From: CBDBCU01 sp965242615
GTDB taxonomy: Bacteria; Chloroflexota; Dehalococcoidia; Lucifugimonadales; UBA3495
Reading direction: 5' to 3'
Assembly (NCBI GenBank): GCA_965242615.1
Contig: CBDESR010000005.1
Span: forward strand, 1,674,001-1,738,000
Length of the DNA: 64,000 nucleotides
Below the pieces are notes generated by a model that saw only the letters and a program-made list of their open reading frames with translations, was not told the DNA's origin and ran no database searches. The position numbers and the translations under genes are program-made. Shown here one piece after another: positions 51,336 through 60,168 of this stretch. How positions within the stretch are numbered: position 1 is the stretch's first letter; each line of letters starts with the position of its first letter.

Positions 51336-52160
51336 ATGATTTTTGGCGCGATAACTAATTCCTGGCGCAATCACTTGGCGGAGCAGAGTCTGGCGGAACT
51401 AATCGCCGCCGCCGAAGCCCGCGGGGCCCGCCATATTGAACTGCGGCAAACTTGCCTGGGCGCCGGGGAAAGCGGGCAAGGCGCGGATTGGCGGCCGAAC
51501 CTGCTGGGCTTGCAGACCATTGCCGCCATTTTCCCCAATTTGACTTTTGACTTGGCGATGGCTTTCCCGTGCTTGACGGAGCCGGCGGACCCGAAGGGGG
51601 AGCAGTTTCAGATGGCGTTGGCCGCCGCTAAAATCGTGGGCGGCGACACGCCCCATTTGCGGATTGTGGATCCGGTGGCTTTTGACGCCGCTTGGGAAAG
51701 GGCGGCTGATTTGCCGGCGGCGGCCTGGGGCGTTGCGGACTTGGCTGAGGAGGCCGCCGGGCAGGGCGTTATCCTGTCAATGGAGAATTCCGGGCAGCCC
51801 ATTGGCAGTATGGCTTTGCTGGCGCGGGAATGCCGCGCCCGGATGACGCCCGAAGCCGCGCCTTATCTGGGGTTGTGTCCCGACCCGGTGAATCAGCTGC
51901 GCCGTTTTCCGCAGCGGGACGCTTTGGCGGAATTGGATGAGCTGCCCTTGGATCTGCTGAAAATCGTTCATTTCAAGCAGTCCCGGGCGGGCGAGCCCTA
52001 TCCGGCTGTTGCCGATGGCGATTTGGATTGCCGCCAAATGCTGCGGCTGCTGGAGGCCAAGGGCTATACCGGGCCGGCGATAATGGAAATCCCGCCGCAT
52101 CCGGAGGTCTTTGCCAACCTGACCGCCAGTTACCAATACCTGCGTCCCAACGATTATTAG
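51336..52160 (+). CDS. Xylose-isomerase-like TIM-barrel protein
   Basis: 274 residues from ATG 51336 after GTAGGTGAGGAAA. A repeating beta-alpha pattern with RHIELRQTCLG, HLRIVDPVAFDAAW, VILSMENSGQP (conserved Glu), GLCPDPVNQL, LKIVHFKQS (His-Lys) and AIMEIPPHPE (Glu) fits the AP-endonuclease-2/sugar phosphate isomerase family. Substrate unknown. It precedes argH by 54 bp on the same strand. Confidence 0.75.
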   Translation: MIFGAITNSWRNHLAEQSLAELIAAAEARGARHIELRQTCLGAGESGQGADWRPNLLGLQTIAAIFPNLTFDLAMAFPCLTEPADPKGEQFQMALAAAKIVGGDTPHLRIVDPVAFDAAWERAADLPAAAWGVADLAEEAAGQGVILSMENSGQPIGSMALLARECRARMTPEAAPYLGLCPDPVNQLRRFPQRDALAELDELPLDLLKIVHFKQSRAGEPYPAVADGDLDCRQMLRLLEAKGYTGPAIMEIPPHPEVFANLTASYQYLRPNDY

Positions 52161-52214
52161 CGCGGTAAGTTGCCAAGCGAATTGGACGGCCATTCGCGCT
52201 AGGCTGATACGCCA

Positions 52215-53588
52215 TTGCCCATTCTGCCGGGAGCCAAGCGTCCGCCCGTGACCGACTACACCGTATCCATCCACTACGACCGCCGCCTGTACCGGCAGGA
52301 TATTGCCGGCTCGATGGCCCACGCCCGGATGCTGGGCCGGCAGGGGATCATCCCGGAGGGGGACGCGGCCGCGATTATCGAGGGCTTGCAAATCGTCCAA
52401 GCGGAAATTGAAGCCGGGGATTTTCCGTGGGACGCCGCCCTCGAAGACCTGCACATGAACATTGAGCGGCGGTTGACGCAGCTGATCGGGCCGGCGGGCG
52501 GTCGGCTACATACCGGACGCTCCCGCAACGACCAGATTGCCCTCGACATCCGCCTTTACACCCGGGAAGTTATTGATGAGACGCTGAGCGGCCTGCGCGG
52601 TGTGCAGGAATCGCTCTTGTATCTGGCGGGAAAGTATGAGGGCGTATTGATGCCGGGCTATACCCATTTGCAGCGGGCGCAGCCGGTGTTGTTTGCCCAC
52701 CACCTGCTGGCGTATTTTCAGATGTTCCGGCGGGATGCGGCCCGCTTTTGGGACTGCCGGCGCCGGGTCAACATTATGCCGTTGGGCAGCGGCGCTTTGG
52801 CGGGTGTACCCTATCCCACGGACCGGGAATTTCTGGCCCGGGAACTGGATTTTCCCGAAATCACCGCCAACAGTATGGATGCCGTTTCGGACCGGGACTT
52901 TCTGCTCGAGTACCAGTCGGCCGCGGCGATCTGTATGCTGCACTGCTCGCGCCTTGCCGAGGAACTGATTATCTGGGCCAGCCGGGAGTTCAGTTTCATC
53001 CGATTGGCGGAGCGGTTCACTACCGGCAGCAGCATAATGCCGCAGAAGCGGAATCCGGACTTTGCGGAACTGGCCCGCGGCAAAACCGGGCGGGTGTACG
53101 GCAACTTGATGGCTTTGTTGACTTTGCTGAAGGGGCTGCCGCTGACTTACAACCGGGATTTGCAGGAGGATAAGGAAGGCTTTTTTGACACCGTCGACAC
53201 TTTGCTGGCGACTTTGGCGGTGTTTCGGGATATGCTGGCCGGCTTGACTCTGGACACGGAGCGGGTGACCCGTTTGGCGGGGGAAAGCTATATGCTGGCT
53301 ACGGACCTGGCGGATTATCTGGTGGGCCGGGGCGTTCCTTTTCGGGAAGCTCACGGCGTGATGCGGCAACTGTGCGCCTGGTGTGAAGCTGAGGACAAGG
53401 AACTGTCCGCTTTGACTTTAGAGGAATATCGCCGTTTCTCGCCGCACTTTGACGTCGCCGTGTATAACATTACCGCCGCCGCTGCTGTAGCTGCCCGGGA
53501 CAATCCCGGCGGCACGGCGCCGAACCGGGTGGCGGCGGAACTGCGCCGGGCCCGGGAATTGCTGGAGGCGGAGAGGGATGAGGGCTGA
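52215..53588 (+). CDS. argH: Argininosuccinate lyase ArgH
   Basis: 457 residues, TTG 52215. The family signature GSSIMPQKRNPD (~276-287) with catalytic Ser is present, along with LHTGRSRNDQIALD, GYTHLQRAQPV and the C-terminal lyase helices. It splits argininosuccinate to arginine and fumarate. The start is unusual: most ArgH begin LWGGRF before the SIHYDRRL segment; here an in-frame TAG lies 15 bp upstream of the TTG, and TTGGACGGCCATTC at ~52179 looks like a frame-shifted trace of that motif. rpe overlaps its end by 11 bp. Confidence 0.92.
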   Translation: MPILPGAKRPPVTDYTVSIHYDRRLYRQDIAGSMAHARMLGRQGIIPEGDAAAIIEGLQIVQAEIEAGDFPWDAALEDLHMNIERRLTQLIGPAGGRLHTGRSRNDQIALDIRLYTREVIDETLSGLRGVQESLLYLAGKYEGVLMPGYTHLQRAQPVLFAHHLLAYFQMFRRDAARFWDCRRRVNIMPLGSGALAGVPYPTDREFLARELDFPEITANSMDAVSDRDFLLEYQSAAAICMLHCSRLAEELIIWASREFSFIRLAERFTTGSSIMPQKRNPDFAELARGKTGRVYGNLMALLTLLKGLPLTYNRDLQEDKEGFFDTVDTLLATLAVFRDMLAGLTLDTERVTRLAGESYMLATDLADYLVGRGVPFREAHGVMRQLCAWCEAEDKELSALTLEEYRRFSPHFDVAVYNITAAAAVAARDNPGGTAPNRVAAELRRARELLEAERDEG

Positions 53589-54258
53589 AACCCGGATCCA
53601 AATCGCGCCGTCGCTGCTGGCCGCCGACTTTGCCTACTTGGGCCGGCAGGTTGAGGAAGCGGCCGCTGCCGGCGCCGATTTGCTGCACGTGGATGTGATG
53701 GATGGCTGCTTTGTCCCCAACATTTCCTTTGGGGAAGCGGTGGTGGACGCGGTGCGCCGCCATACTGACTTGCCGCTGAACCTGCATTTGATGGTTCAGG
53801 AACCGGGACGCTTGCTGCCGGCATTTCTTAAATCGGCAACGGACCAGATAATTCTCCACGCCGAAGCCTGCGCCCATCTGCACCGGGACATCTTTCAAGT
53901 CAAGGAGCAGGGGGCGCAAGTGGGCGTTGCTCTCAATCCCGCTACCCCCATCGCCGCCGTCGAGGAAGCGCTGCCTTATCTGGACTTGGTACTGGTGATG
54001 ACGGTCAACCCCGGTTTTGGCGGGCAGGCTTTCATTCCTGGGGCGTTGGACAAGGTGCGGCGGCTCCGTCAAATTATCCAGGCCCGGGGCTACCCCTGCC
54101 AAGTGGAAGTGGACGGCGGCGTCAAAGCGGACTGGACGGCGCAGGAATCGGTCCGGGCCGGGGCTACTATTCTGGTCGCCGGCACCGCTATCTACAACGA
54201 ACAGGAAACCGTGCCGGCGGCGATGGCAAAGATGCGCGCCTGCCTGCATGGGATCTAA
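53578..54258 (+). CDS. rpe: Ribulose-phosphate 3-epimerase
   Basis: 226 residues, ATG 53578 inside the end of argH. IQIAPSLLAADFAYLGRQVE, LLHVDVMDGCFVPNISFG (Asp and metal His), LNLHLMVQEP, LVMTVNPGFGGQAFIP and VEVDGGVKADW (Asp) are the Rpe barrel motifs. It interconverts ribulose-5-P and xylulose-5-P in the pentose phosphate path. Overlap with argH means translational coupling. Confidence 0.95.
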   Translation: MRAETRIQIAPSLLAADFAYLGRQVEEAAAAGADLLHVDVMDGCFVPNISFGEAVVDAVRRHTDLPLNLHLMVQEPGRLLPAFLKSATDQIILHAEACAHLHRDIFQVKEQGAQVGVALNPATPIAAVEEALPYLDLVLVMTVNPGFGGQAFIPGALDKVRRLRQIIQARGYPCQVEVDGGVKADWTAQESVRAGATILVAGTAIYNEQETVPAAMAKMRACLHGI

Positions 54259-54273
54259 GGGGCGGTAGCAGCT

Positions 54274-54293
54274 CCGGGAAATCGGTTTCCCGG
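54274..54293. terminator. Hairpin between rpe and the convergent lipoprotein gene
   Basis: CCGGGAAA, loop TCGG, TTTCCCGG: perfect 8 bp stem. Confidence 0.65.
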
Positions 54294-54305
54294 CGAGGCT
54301 GCCGG

Positions 54306-55952
54306 CTACTCGAAAATATACTCGCCCCGCCACAGTGTATCGCCGGTAGTCCGGTCATCCTGCCCGGTCAGGATCCGTTTCAGGGCAAACTCGGGCATGG
54401 GATGTACGATAAAGCACCGTTCCTGGTACCGGCGGCCGTATTTGCCAAAGGGGAAATCAAAGCGGGCAAAACCTTGGGCCTGCCATTCCGGCGGCAAGTC
54501 GTCCGTGTTCACCGGTTGCAGTCGCAGCAGGAAACCGGGTTCCACTTCCTCGGTCGCGCAGGGATCCTTGACATAGATTAAGAAGTTATCCTTGAAATAG
54601 ACAGCGTAATGGTCGGAGCGAATTATCGGCTGCCCTTCCCCGGTAACCGTCGCGACCATCCGCAGGTCTTGCTCCAGGGAGCGGCGGGAGGATGCCAGGA
54701 TGTGGGTGTGTTGGGGGTTGATGATGTGAACCCGCCCGGAAAAGGAAATCAGATAGAGCATCCCATCCCGCTCCAGGATGGCGGTTATGGGGCCGGCGGC
54801 GTAGTTGAAAATCCGGGTTGGGGTAAAGGTTTCGTAGTCAAATCGGTCAACGACAAAACCGGCTTCCCGGTCGTCGATATACTGGTAGGCTACATAGACC
54901 CCGGCGGCATTGGCGTGGGCAAAGGTGGAATAAGTGCCTTGCAATACCGCCGCCGGCTCCGTTACGCCGGCTTCCGGCGGGGCTTCGTTAGTTCCCCAGA
55001 ACGGTATGCCGTAGAACCCGCCCGACACGATGGCATTCAATTCCTCCAGATGCCCCGGCCCGGTCACCAGTCCGTCGTCCACATCATTATCGCCCCCGTA
55101 GACGGCGCCGTCCGGGGCCACGGATATGCCGTACACATTCCGCAGCCCGGTGGCAAAGACCTCGACATCCGCCCCCCCGGGACGGAACCGGATAATGCTT
55201 CCCATCAAGTCCGTCCGTCCGCCGCTGTCCTTTAGCCGTTCTTGGGCTAAAGTAACGAAGCCGCCGTAGGAGACGGGCTTTCCTTCGTAAGGATAGCCAA
55301 TGCTGGCGTAAATCCACTCCCCATCATTAGTCAGACCGTTGGGGCTGTGGGATTCATTGGCGCTTAATATATTGTCCACCGCCACTTGCCGGTCGCTGAG
55401 CTCACCCTCCGGGCCGATGGCGTAGGAGAGTATCTCGGCCCGGGAAGTAAGCAACACTTCCAATTGGTCGGCTTCGGAAATCCCGGATATATAACAAATG
55501 TCCGGGTCGTCGGCCTGTTTCTGCAAGGCTTGGCAGACGCTCCCCAAGTTGGAGACATAAAGCCGCCCGTCCAGCACGGTCAAACCCTGCGGCCGCAGCA
55601 GTCCGGTCAACGCCGTTCTTACCTCACCGGTCGTCACATTCAGCAGGCGGAGTTTCCCGGCATAGTCGGCCAGGTACATCCATTCATCATCCAGCCAGGC
55701 CGCCGCCGTCAACTGCTCCCCCGGCTCCAACAACTTGCAATAGCCGTAATCCCGGCAAAGGGCGGCCAAGGCCGGCCGCGCCGTGGGGGTAGCGGTAGGC
55801 AAGGGGATGGTATTAGTTGGAATTGGAGTGGAGGTTGCCGGGCCCGCGCAAGCCAAGGTTAAAAGAATAGCCGCGGCCAAGGCGGCCAGTAATCCCGGCG
55901 GCCCGAGCAACTTGGTTAATCTCTGGCGCGATAACACCCGGCCCAACGGCAT
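54306..55952 (-). CDS. Lipoprotein with sorbosone-dehydrogenase-like beta-propeller
   Basis: 548 residues from ATG 55952, 4 bp after rpmB. Signal LLAALAAAILLTLACAGP has a lipobox Cys, followed by a PTPTxT linker. The propeller region holds LRPQGLTVLDGRLYVSN, SHSPNGLTNDGEWIYASIGY, GSIIRFRPGGADVEVFATGLRNVYGISVAPDGAVYGGDND and GGFYGIPFWG, the blade pattern of PQQ-type glucose/sorbosone dehydrogenases (pentapeptide FATGLRN). No substrate is implied. A frame open farther upstream overlaps rpmB and was not used. Confidence 0.82.
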   Translation of the reverse strand: MPLGRVLSRQRLTKLLGPPGLLAALAAAILLTLACAGPATSTPIPTNTIPLPTATPTARPALAALCRDYGYCKLLEPGEQLTAAAWLDDEWMYLADYAGKLRLLNVTTGEVRTALTGLLRPQGLTVLDGRLYVSNLGSVCQALQKQADDPDICYISGISEADQLEVLLTSRAEILSYAIGPEGELSDRQVAVDNILSANESHSPNGLTNDGEWIYASIGYPYEGKPVSYGGFVTLAQERLKDSGGRTDLMGSIIRFRPGGADVEVFATGLRNVYGISVAPDGAVYGGDNDVDDGLVTGPGHLEELNAIVSGGFYGIPFWGTNEAPPEAGVTEPAAVLQGTYSTFAHANAAGVYVAYQYIDDREAGFVVDRFDYETFTPTRIFNYAAGPITAILERDGMLYLISFSGRVHIINPQHTHILASSRRSLEQDLRMVATVTGEGQPIIRSDHYAVYFKDNFLIYVKDPCATEEVEPGFLLRLQPVNTDDLPPEWQAQGFARFDFPFGKYGRRYQERCFIVHPMPEFALKRILTGQDDRTTGDTLWRGEYIFE

Positions 55953-55956
55953 TGGG

Positions 55957-56163
55957 CTAGGCCGCCCCGGCCCGGGCCCGCTGCCGCGGCGGCTTATGCA
56001 GGGTACGCAGGCAGCGACTGCAAATCTTGACCCGCTGCACTTTGCCGCCCAGCTCGATGGTCTGCTTGTGGACATTGGCCTTGAACCGGGTTTTGGTATG
56101 CCGGTTGGAGTGGCTGACATTGTTGCCGGTCATCCCGGCCTTTTTGCAAATCTGGCACTGCAT
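55957..56163 (-). CDS. rpmB: Ribosomal protein L28
   Basis: 68 residues from ATG 56163. MQCQICKKAGMTGNNVSHSN and HTKTRFKANVHKQTI are L28 signatures; the CQIC and CSRC pairs (residues 3-6 and ~46-49) make this a zinc-binding (C+) form. Extra C-terminal basic residues (KPPRQRARAG). GGAAG lies upstream. The lipoprotein gene begins 4 bp later, an odd operon partner for a ribosomal protein. Confidence 0.95.
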   Translation of the reverse strand: MQCQICKKAGMTGNNVSHSNRHTKTRFKANVHKQTIELGGKVQRVKICSRCLRTLHKPPRQRARAGAA

Positions 56164-56505
56164 CGCAACACTACTTCCTTCCCAATTTGTCCCGCATATT
56201 ACCACAACAGCCACCGCCGTTCAAGCCGGCAATTACTCAGGTTCAGTTCTATTTTAGGGTACAGCAATTATAAGCACTCTGCTTTCATACGGACACCGGC
56301 AGCGATGAAAATTGCTGCGCCCTAAAATGAAACGGAACTACCAAGTCCACCGGGTTGATGGACGGCCCGGTTACGGCCCGGTTGCACCATCAGCAAGAGT
56401 ATCCGGGATTTCCGGTTGCAATTTGACCAGGGGCTGGGCCATTTGTCATCCGCCATCAATTGCATTATATTATTCCTTGAAACCGTTATTGGGGGAGGTT
56501 GCCTG
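56164..56505. other. Intergenic region with a palindromic element
   Basis: No gene; holds the ~100 bp inverted-repeat element at 56241-56338. GGGGGAGGTTGCC before the CoA transferase is its ribosome site. Confidence 0.6.
56241..56338. repeat. MITE-like ~100-bp palindrome
   Basis: ATTTTAGGGTACAGCAATT (56251-56269) is inverted as AATTGCTGCGCCCTAAAAT (56310-56328), with GTTC/GAAC flanks extending both arms to ~30 bp with mismatches. Confidence 0.6.
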
Positions 56506-57744
56506 ATGATTGCCGAAACTGATACTAGCCCCCGGCCGCTGGACGGGCTACGGGTGCTGGATGCGACCCATATTGTAGCCGGCCCCTTCTGCGCGATGCT
56601 GCTGGCCGATATGGGCGCCGAAGTCATCAAAATCGAGCGTACCAATGTAGGCGAAAGGGCGCGGTTGAATGACCCTTTTGTCCAATCCGAGGATGGCCGC
56701 CGGGTCAGCGCCCGTTTCCTGGCGATCAACCGCAACAAGAAAAGCGTTACTCTGGATTTGCGGCAGCCGTGGGGCAAGGAAATCTTTGAGAACCTGGTCA
56801 AGGCGTCGGATGTGCTGCTGGATAACTGGGGGCCGGGCGCGCTGCAACGATTGAACTTGGGCTTTGACCATTTGCGGAAGCTGAACCCGAGGCTGATTTA
56901 CGCCAGCATCACCGGTTTTGGCGACAGCGACGGCTTGCGCGGCCCCTACTCCGACTGGCCGGCTAACAACCCCTGCGTACAGGGTATGGGCGGCTGGATG
57001 GAAATTACCGGCGCCCCGGACGGCCCGCCGCAGATGGTGGGCGACAATATCGGCGACTCCGTCCCCGGCGTCTGGACCGCCCTGGGCATTATGCTGGCTT
57101 TGGAACAGCGCCGCAAAACCGGGCGCGGCCAGCACCTGGATATGGCAATGTACGATTGTATGGTAGCCCATACCACCAGCATTATGCCCTTTTACCAGGC
57201 TACCGGCCAAGTTACTACCCGCGCCCGGGAGAATATGATTACCGCGCAACTGGCTCTGAAAGCCAATGACGGCTATGTGGTATTGGCCGGCTCCGGCGGG
57301 GGCGGCGGCAAGTGGGAAGGCTTGTGGCGGCTGGTCGGCCGGGAGGATTTGATTGCCGACCGCCGCTATCTGGGCGAGGGCATCAGCGGCCAGTTCTACT
57401 TTGACCATATCGTGCCGGCTATCGAGGAATGGTCGCAGCACATCCCAAAGTTGGAAATCGCCCAAAAGCTGATTGAACTGGGCTTTTCGATGGGCATTGT
57501 GCAAGACGCCGCCGATTTGGATAACTGCCCGCACTTGGCGGCCCGCAAAATGTTCGTGGATAGCGGCGACTCCCTGGGCGGCTCCTTCCGCACCGTCAAC
57601 AACCCCATCCGCCTGACTGAGTCCCCGGATACCCCGGCCGGCGCACCGCCGCTGTTGGGGGAACACAACCGGGAAATCCTGTGCGGCATCGGCGGCGTTA
57701 CTGAGGATGAGTTGGCGTTGCTGGAGCAGGAGGGGGTGGTGTAG
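56506..57744 (+). CDS. CaiB/BaiF-family CoA transferase (type III)
   Basis: 412 residues, ATG 56506 behind GGGGGAGG. LDGLRVLDATHIVAGPFCAM, LLADMGAEVIKIERTNVGER, LAINRNKKSVTLDLRQPWGK, VLLDNWGPGALQRLNLGFDHL, and GRGQHLDMAMYDCMV with the catalytic Asp. A glycine run (GSGGGGGK, ~265-272) replaces the usual loop. Substrates unknown; only distantly similar to the gene at 8930. Confidence 0.88.
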   Translation: MIAETDTSPRPLDGLRVLDATHIVAGPFCAMLLADMGAEVIKIERTNVGERARLNDPFVQSEDGRRVSARFLAINRNKKSVTLDLRQPWGKEIFENLVKASDVLLDNWGPGALQRLNLGFDHLRKLNPRLIYASITGFGDSDGLRGPYSDWPANNPCVQGMGGWMEITGAPDGPPQMVGDNIGDSVPGVWTALGIMLALEQRRKTGRGQHLDMAMYDCMVAHTTSIMPFYQATGQVTTRARENMITAQLALKANDGYVVLAGSGGGGGKWEGLWRLVGREDLIADRRYLGEGISGQFYFDHIVPAIEEWSQHIPKLEIAQKLIELGFSMGIVQDAADLDNCPHLAARKMFVDSGDSLGGSFRTVNNPIRLTESPDTPAGAPPLLGEHNREILCGIGGVTEDELALLEQEGVV

Positions 57745-57852
57745 GGGCGGGGGGACGTCCCGTTCTGTTTGCTTTGGTTGTTTTTTGTTTTCTACATATT
57801 CAGGACGAGCGGAAAACAACTAAAAGCGAACGGAACCCGCCAGCGGCAAGAC

Positions 57853-57881
57853 TTGACAAAGACCGCCCCCGCCGCCATAAT
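57853..57881 (+). promoter_or_regulatory. Sigma-70-type promoter of hisS
   Basis: TTGACA (57853-57858), exactly 17 bp, CATAAT (57876-57881). Confidence 0.75.
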
Positions 57882-57922
57882 ACGGGCATACCAAATCTCA
57901 GTCTTTGCAGGAGCGTCCCCCG

Positions 57923-59182
57923 GTGTTTCAGGCCCCCCGCGGTGTTGCCGACCGGCTCCCTGCCGACCAGAAGTATTGGCGTTATGTCGAATCCAAGTCC
58001 GTAGCTCTAACCCAGAGTTACGGCTTTCAGCGTATTGACAGCCCGGTCTTTGAGGACGCCGGCCTTTTTATCCGCACCGTCGGCCCCGGCACTGACATTG
58101 TGGAAAAGGAGATGTATACCTTTGAGGAGCGCGGCGGCGCCCAAGTAACGCTGCGCCCGGAAGGCACCGCACCGGTCTGCCGCGCCTACTTGGAACACGG
58201 GATGCACAACCTACCCCAACCGGTGCGGCTCTATTACTTCTGCCCGGTTTTCCGCTACGAGCGTCCCCAAGCCGGCCGCTACCGTCAGCATCACCAGTTC
58301 GGCATTGAAGTCATCGGCGACGCCAACCCGGCGGTGGATGCTGAAGTCATCGAGCTGGCTTGGCGGCTGCTCCACTCCCTCGGCTTAAAGGATGTCAAAC
58401 TGATCATCAACAGCATTGGCGATAAGGAAAGCCGGCCTCGGTATGTAGCTCAACTGAAAGACTACTACGCCGGCTATTATCAAACCCTGTGCGCCGACTG
58501 CCGCAATCGGATGGAACGTAATCCTTTACGCTTGCTGGACTGCAAGGTAACAACCTGCTATGCCTTGGGTGAGGATGCGCCCCGCGCAGTGGAACACCTG
58601 GAGCCGGAAAGCCAGGAGCATTGGGAGCAGTTGCAGGGCTATTTGGCGGCAATGGATATTCCCTTTCAGATTGACCACCGTTTGGTGCGGGGACTGGACT
58701 ATTACAGCCGCACCGTCTTTGAGCTACAGCCGCTCGACGCCGGCGGCCAGTCCACCATCTGCGGCGGCGGCCGATACGACGGGTTGATGGAGGAATTGGG
58801 CGGGCGGCCTACTCCGGGCATCGGCTTTGGAATGGGCTTGGAGCGGCTTATCCTGAACCTGAAACGGGCGGAAATCCCCGTGCCGGAGCTCCCGGGGCCG
58901 CAATACTTAGTTGCCAATGTGGGGGAGGCCGCCCGCCGTCCGGCATTGGAACTGGCTTCCCGTATCCGTCGGGCCGGAGCCGGGGCAATGCTCAGCAGCG
59001 GCGGGCGGGCCTTGCGCGGCCAGATGCGCCAAGCCAACGCTCTGGGCATTCCTTACGTGCTAATCTTGGGCGATGACGAAATCAGCCGGGGCGAAGTGGT
59101 TATCCGGGATATGCAAACTTCCCATCAAGAAACTTGTTCCCTAGCCGATTTTCTGGAAGGATTGACTGGCAACCCCGATTAG
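57923..59182 (+). CDS. hisS: Histidyl-tRNA synthetase
   Basis: 419 residues from GTG 57923 (AGGAG upstream), giving the family start MFQAPRG; a TTG at 57905 is also open. Class II motifs: motif 1 around FEDAGLF, motif 2 VRLYYFCPVFRYERPQAGRYRQHHQFG, HisA-type VRGLDYYSRTVFE, GGGRYDGLMEELGG and motif 3 GIGFGMGLERL. C-terminal anticodon-binding domain from ~325. Charges tRNA-His in the cytosol. Confidence 0.96.
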   Translation: MFQAPRGVADRLPADQKYWRYVESKSVALTQSYGFQRIDSPVFEDAGLFIRTVGPGTDIVEKEMYTFEERGGAQVTLRPEGTAPVCRAYLEHGMHNLPQPVRLYYFCPVFRYERPQAGRYRQHHQFGIEVIGDANPAVDAEVIELAWRLLHSLGLKDVKLIINSIGDKESRPRYVAQLKDYYAGYYQTLCADCRNRMERNPLRLLDCKVTTCYALGEDAPRAVEHLEPESQEHWEQLQGYLAAMDIPFQIDHRLVRGLDYYSRTVFELQPLDAGGQSTICGGGRYDGLMEELGGRPTPGIGFGMGLERLILNLKRAEIPVPELPGPQYLVANVGEAARRPALELASRIRRAGAGAMLSSGGRALRGQMRQANALGIPYVLILGDDEISRGEVVIRDMQTSHQETCSLADFLEGLTGNPD

Positions 59183-59258
59183 CGGCGCGGCGGCAGTAGC
59201 GCGCTGGTTCCGCCAATCCCGGCCGTGGGCTTGGGCTGCTCGCCGGCGGTGGCTCTGC

Positions 59259-60134
59259 TTGGGATTAGCAGTGCTTTTGCTGGAATTGGTTTTTCTGGCG
59301 TCGATAGTGTTAACCCGGGAACCGACTTCTCCATCAGCCTTGCCATCCCCGCCGGCATCTGTGGGAATTAGCCCGGTCCTGACCGGCGCGCCGCCCCCGC
59401 CTATCAGCCGCGCTTTGTCCCCGCCCACTCCCGCCACACCGCCGCTTTTTGTTCCGACCCCGGAACGGTTCGACCTGACACCCGCACCGCCGCCCATCGC
59501 GCCAACGGCAACGGCTATCCCCTTGCCGGTCATTCCGACGGTTACGGCAACCCCGCCGCCGGTACTGCCAACGCCAACAACGCCCACAGCAACGCCGACA
59601 CCGCTACCTCCGCCGCCGGCCACCGCAACGCCCTTGCCGGTTCCCACCGCAACCCTTATCCCGGCCGCTACGCCAATACCCACGCCTACGCCCAGACCGC
59701 AGCTTACCGCCGGGATTGCCCTGCTGGTGGAGACAAGTACGAATACAGTTTCCCTTGGGCAGCAGTTTCGGTTGCGGATAGCGGTGCAAGCCGGAGAAAG
59801 TAACCCGGTAGATGCAGCGCAGGTTTATCTGGTGTTTGACCCGGATAAATTTACAGCCGAGTCCCTGACCGCCGGGGATGCCCTGGAGGTTCCCTTGCAA
59901 TCCAGGTTGGATAACGATTTGGGCCGCGTTGACTATGCCGCTGGCACTCTGGACAACCCCATTACGGCGCCTTTTACGCTGGCTGTGGTAACTTTCCGGG
60001 CTCTGGACGCCACTGGCCAGCAAGGAAGCTACATCACCTTTGCCGCCTTGCGATCTCCGCGCCAGACCAAAGCCGTTGCCGGCGGCGCCAACATCACCGG
60101 CAATTTGACCACCGCTTACTTGGTAGTACAGTAA
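59259..60134 (+). CDS. Membrane-anchored Pro/Thr-linker protein with cohesin-like domain
   Basis: At least 291 residues. One N-terminal span (LAVLLLELVFLASIVL), then ~125 residues of PTPTATPxP repeats, then a cohesin-like beta-sandwich: SLGQQFRLRIAVQAGESNPV, AAQVYLVFDPDKFTAESLTAG, PFTLAVVTFRALDATGQQGSYITFA. The start is uncertain: the in-frame bases before TTG 59259 encode RQSRPWAWAARRRW, a good cytoplasmic signal end, back to CTG 59166 after a TGA at 59163, so a non-standard start inside hisS is possible. Bacterial cohesins outside cellulosomes bind unknown partners. Confidence 0.7.
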   Translation: MGLAVLLLELVFLASIVLTREPTSPSALPSPPASVGISPVLTGAPPPPISRALSPPTPATPPLFVPTPERFDLTPAPPPIAPTATAIPLPVIPTVTATPPPVLPTPTTPTATPTPLPPPPATATPLPVPTATLIPAATPIPTPTPRPQLTAGIALLVETSTNTVSLGQQFRLRIAVQAGESNPVDAAQVYLVFDPDKFTAESLTAGDALEVPLQSRLDNDLGRVDYAAGTLDNPITAPFTLAVVTFRALDATGQQGSYITFAALRSPRQTKAVAGGANITGNLTTAYLVVQ

Positions 60135-60168
60135 TAGCGGTTCATCGCCGGTTGACGCCCATTCCCTA

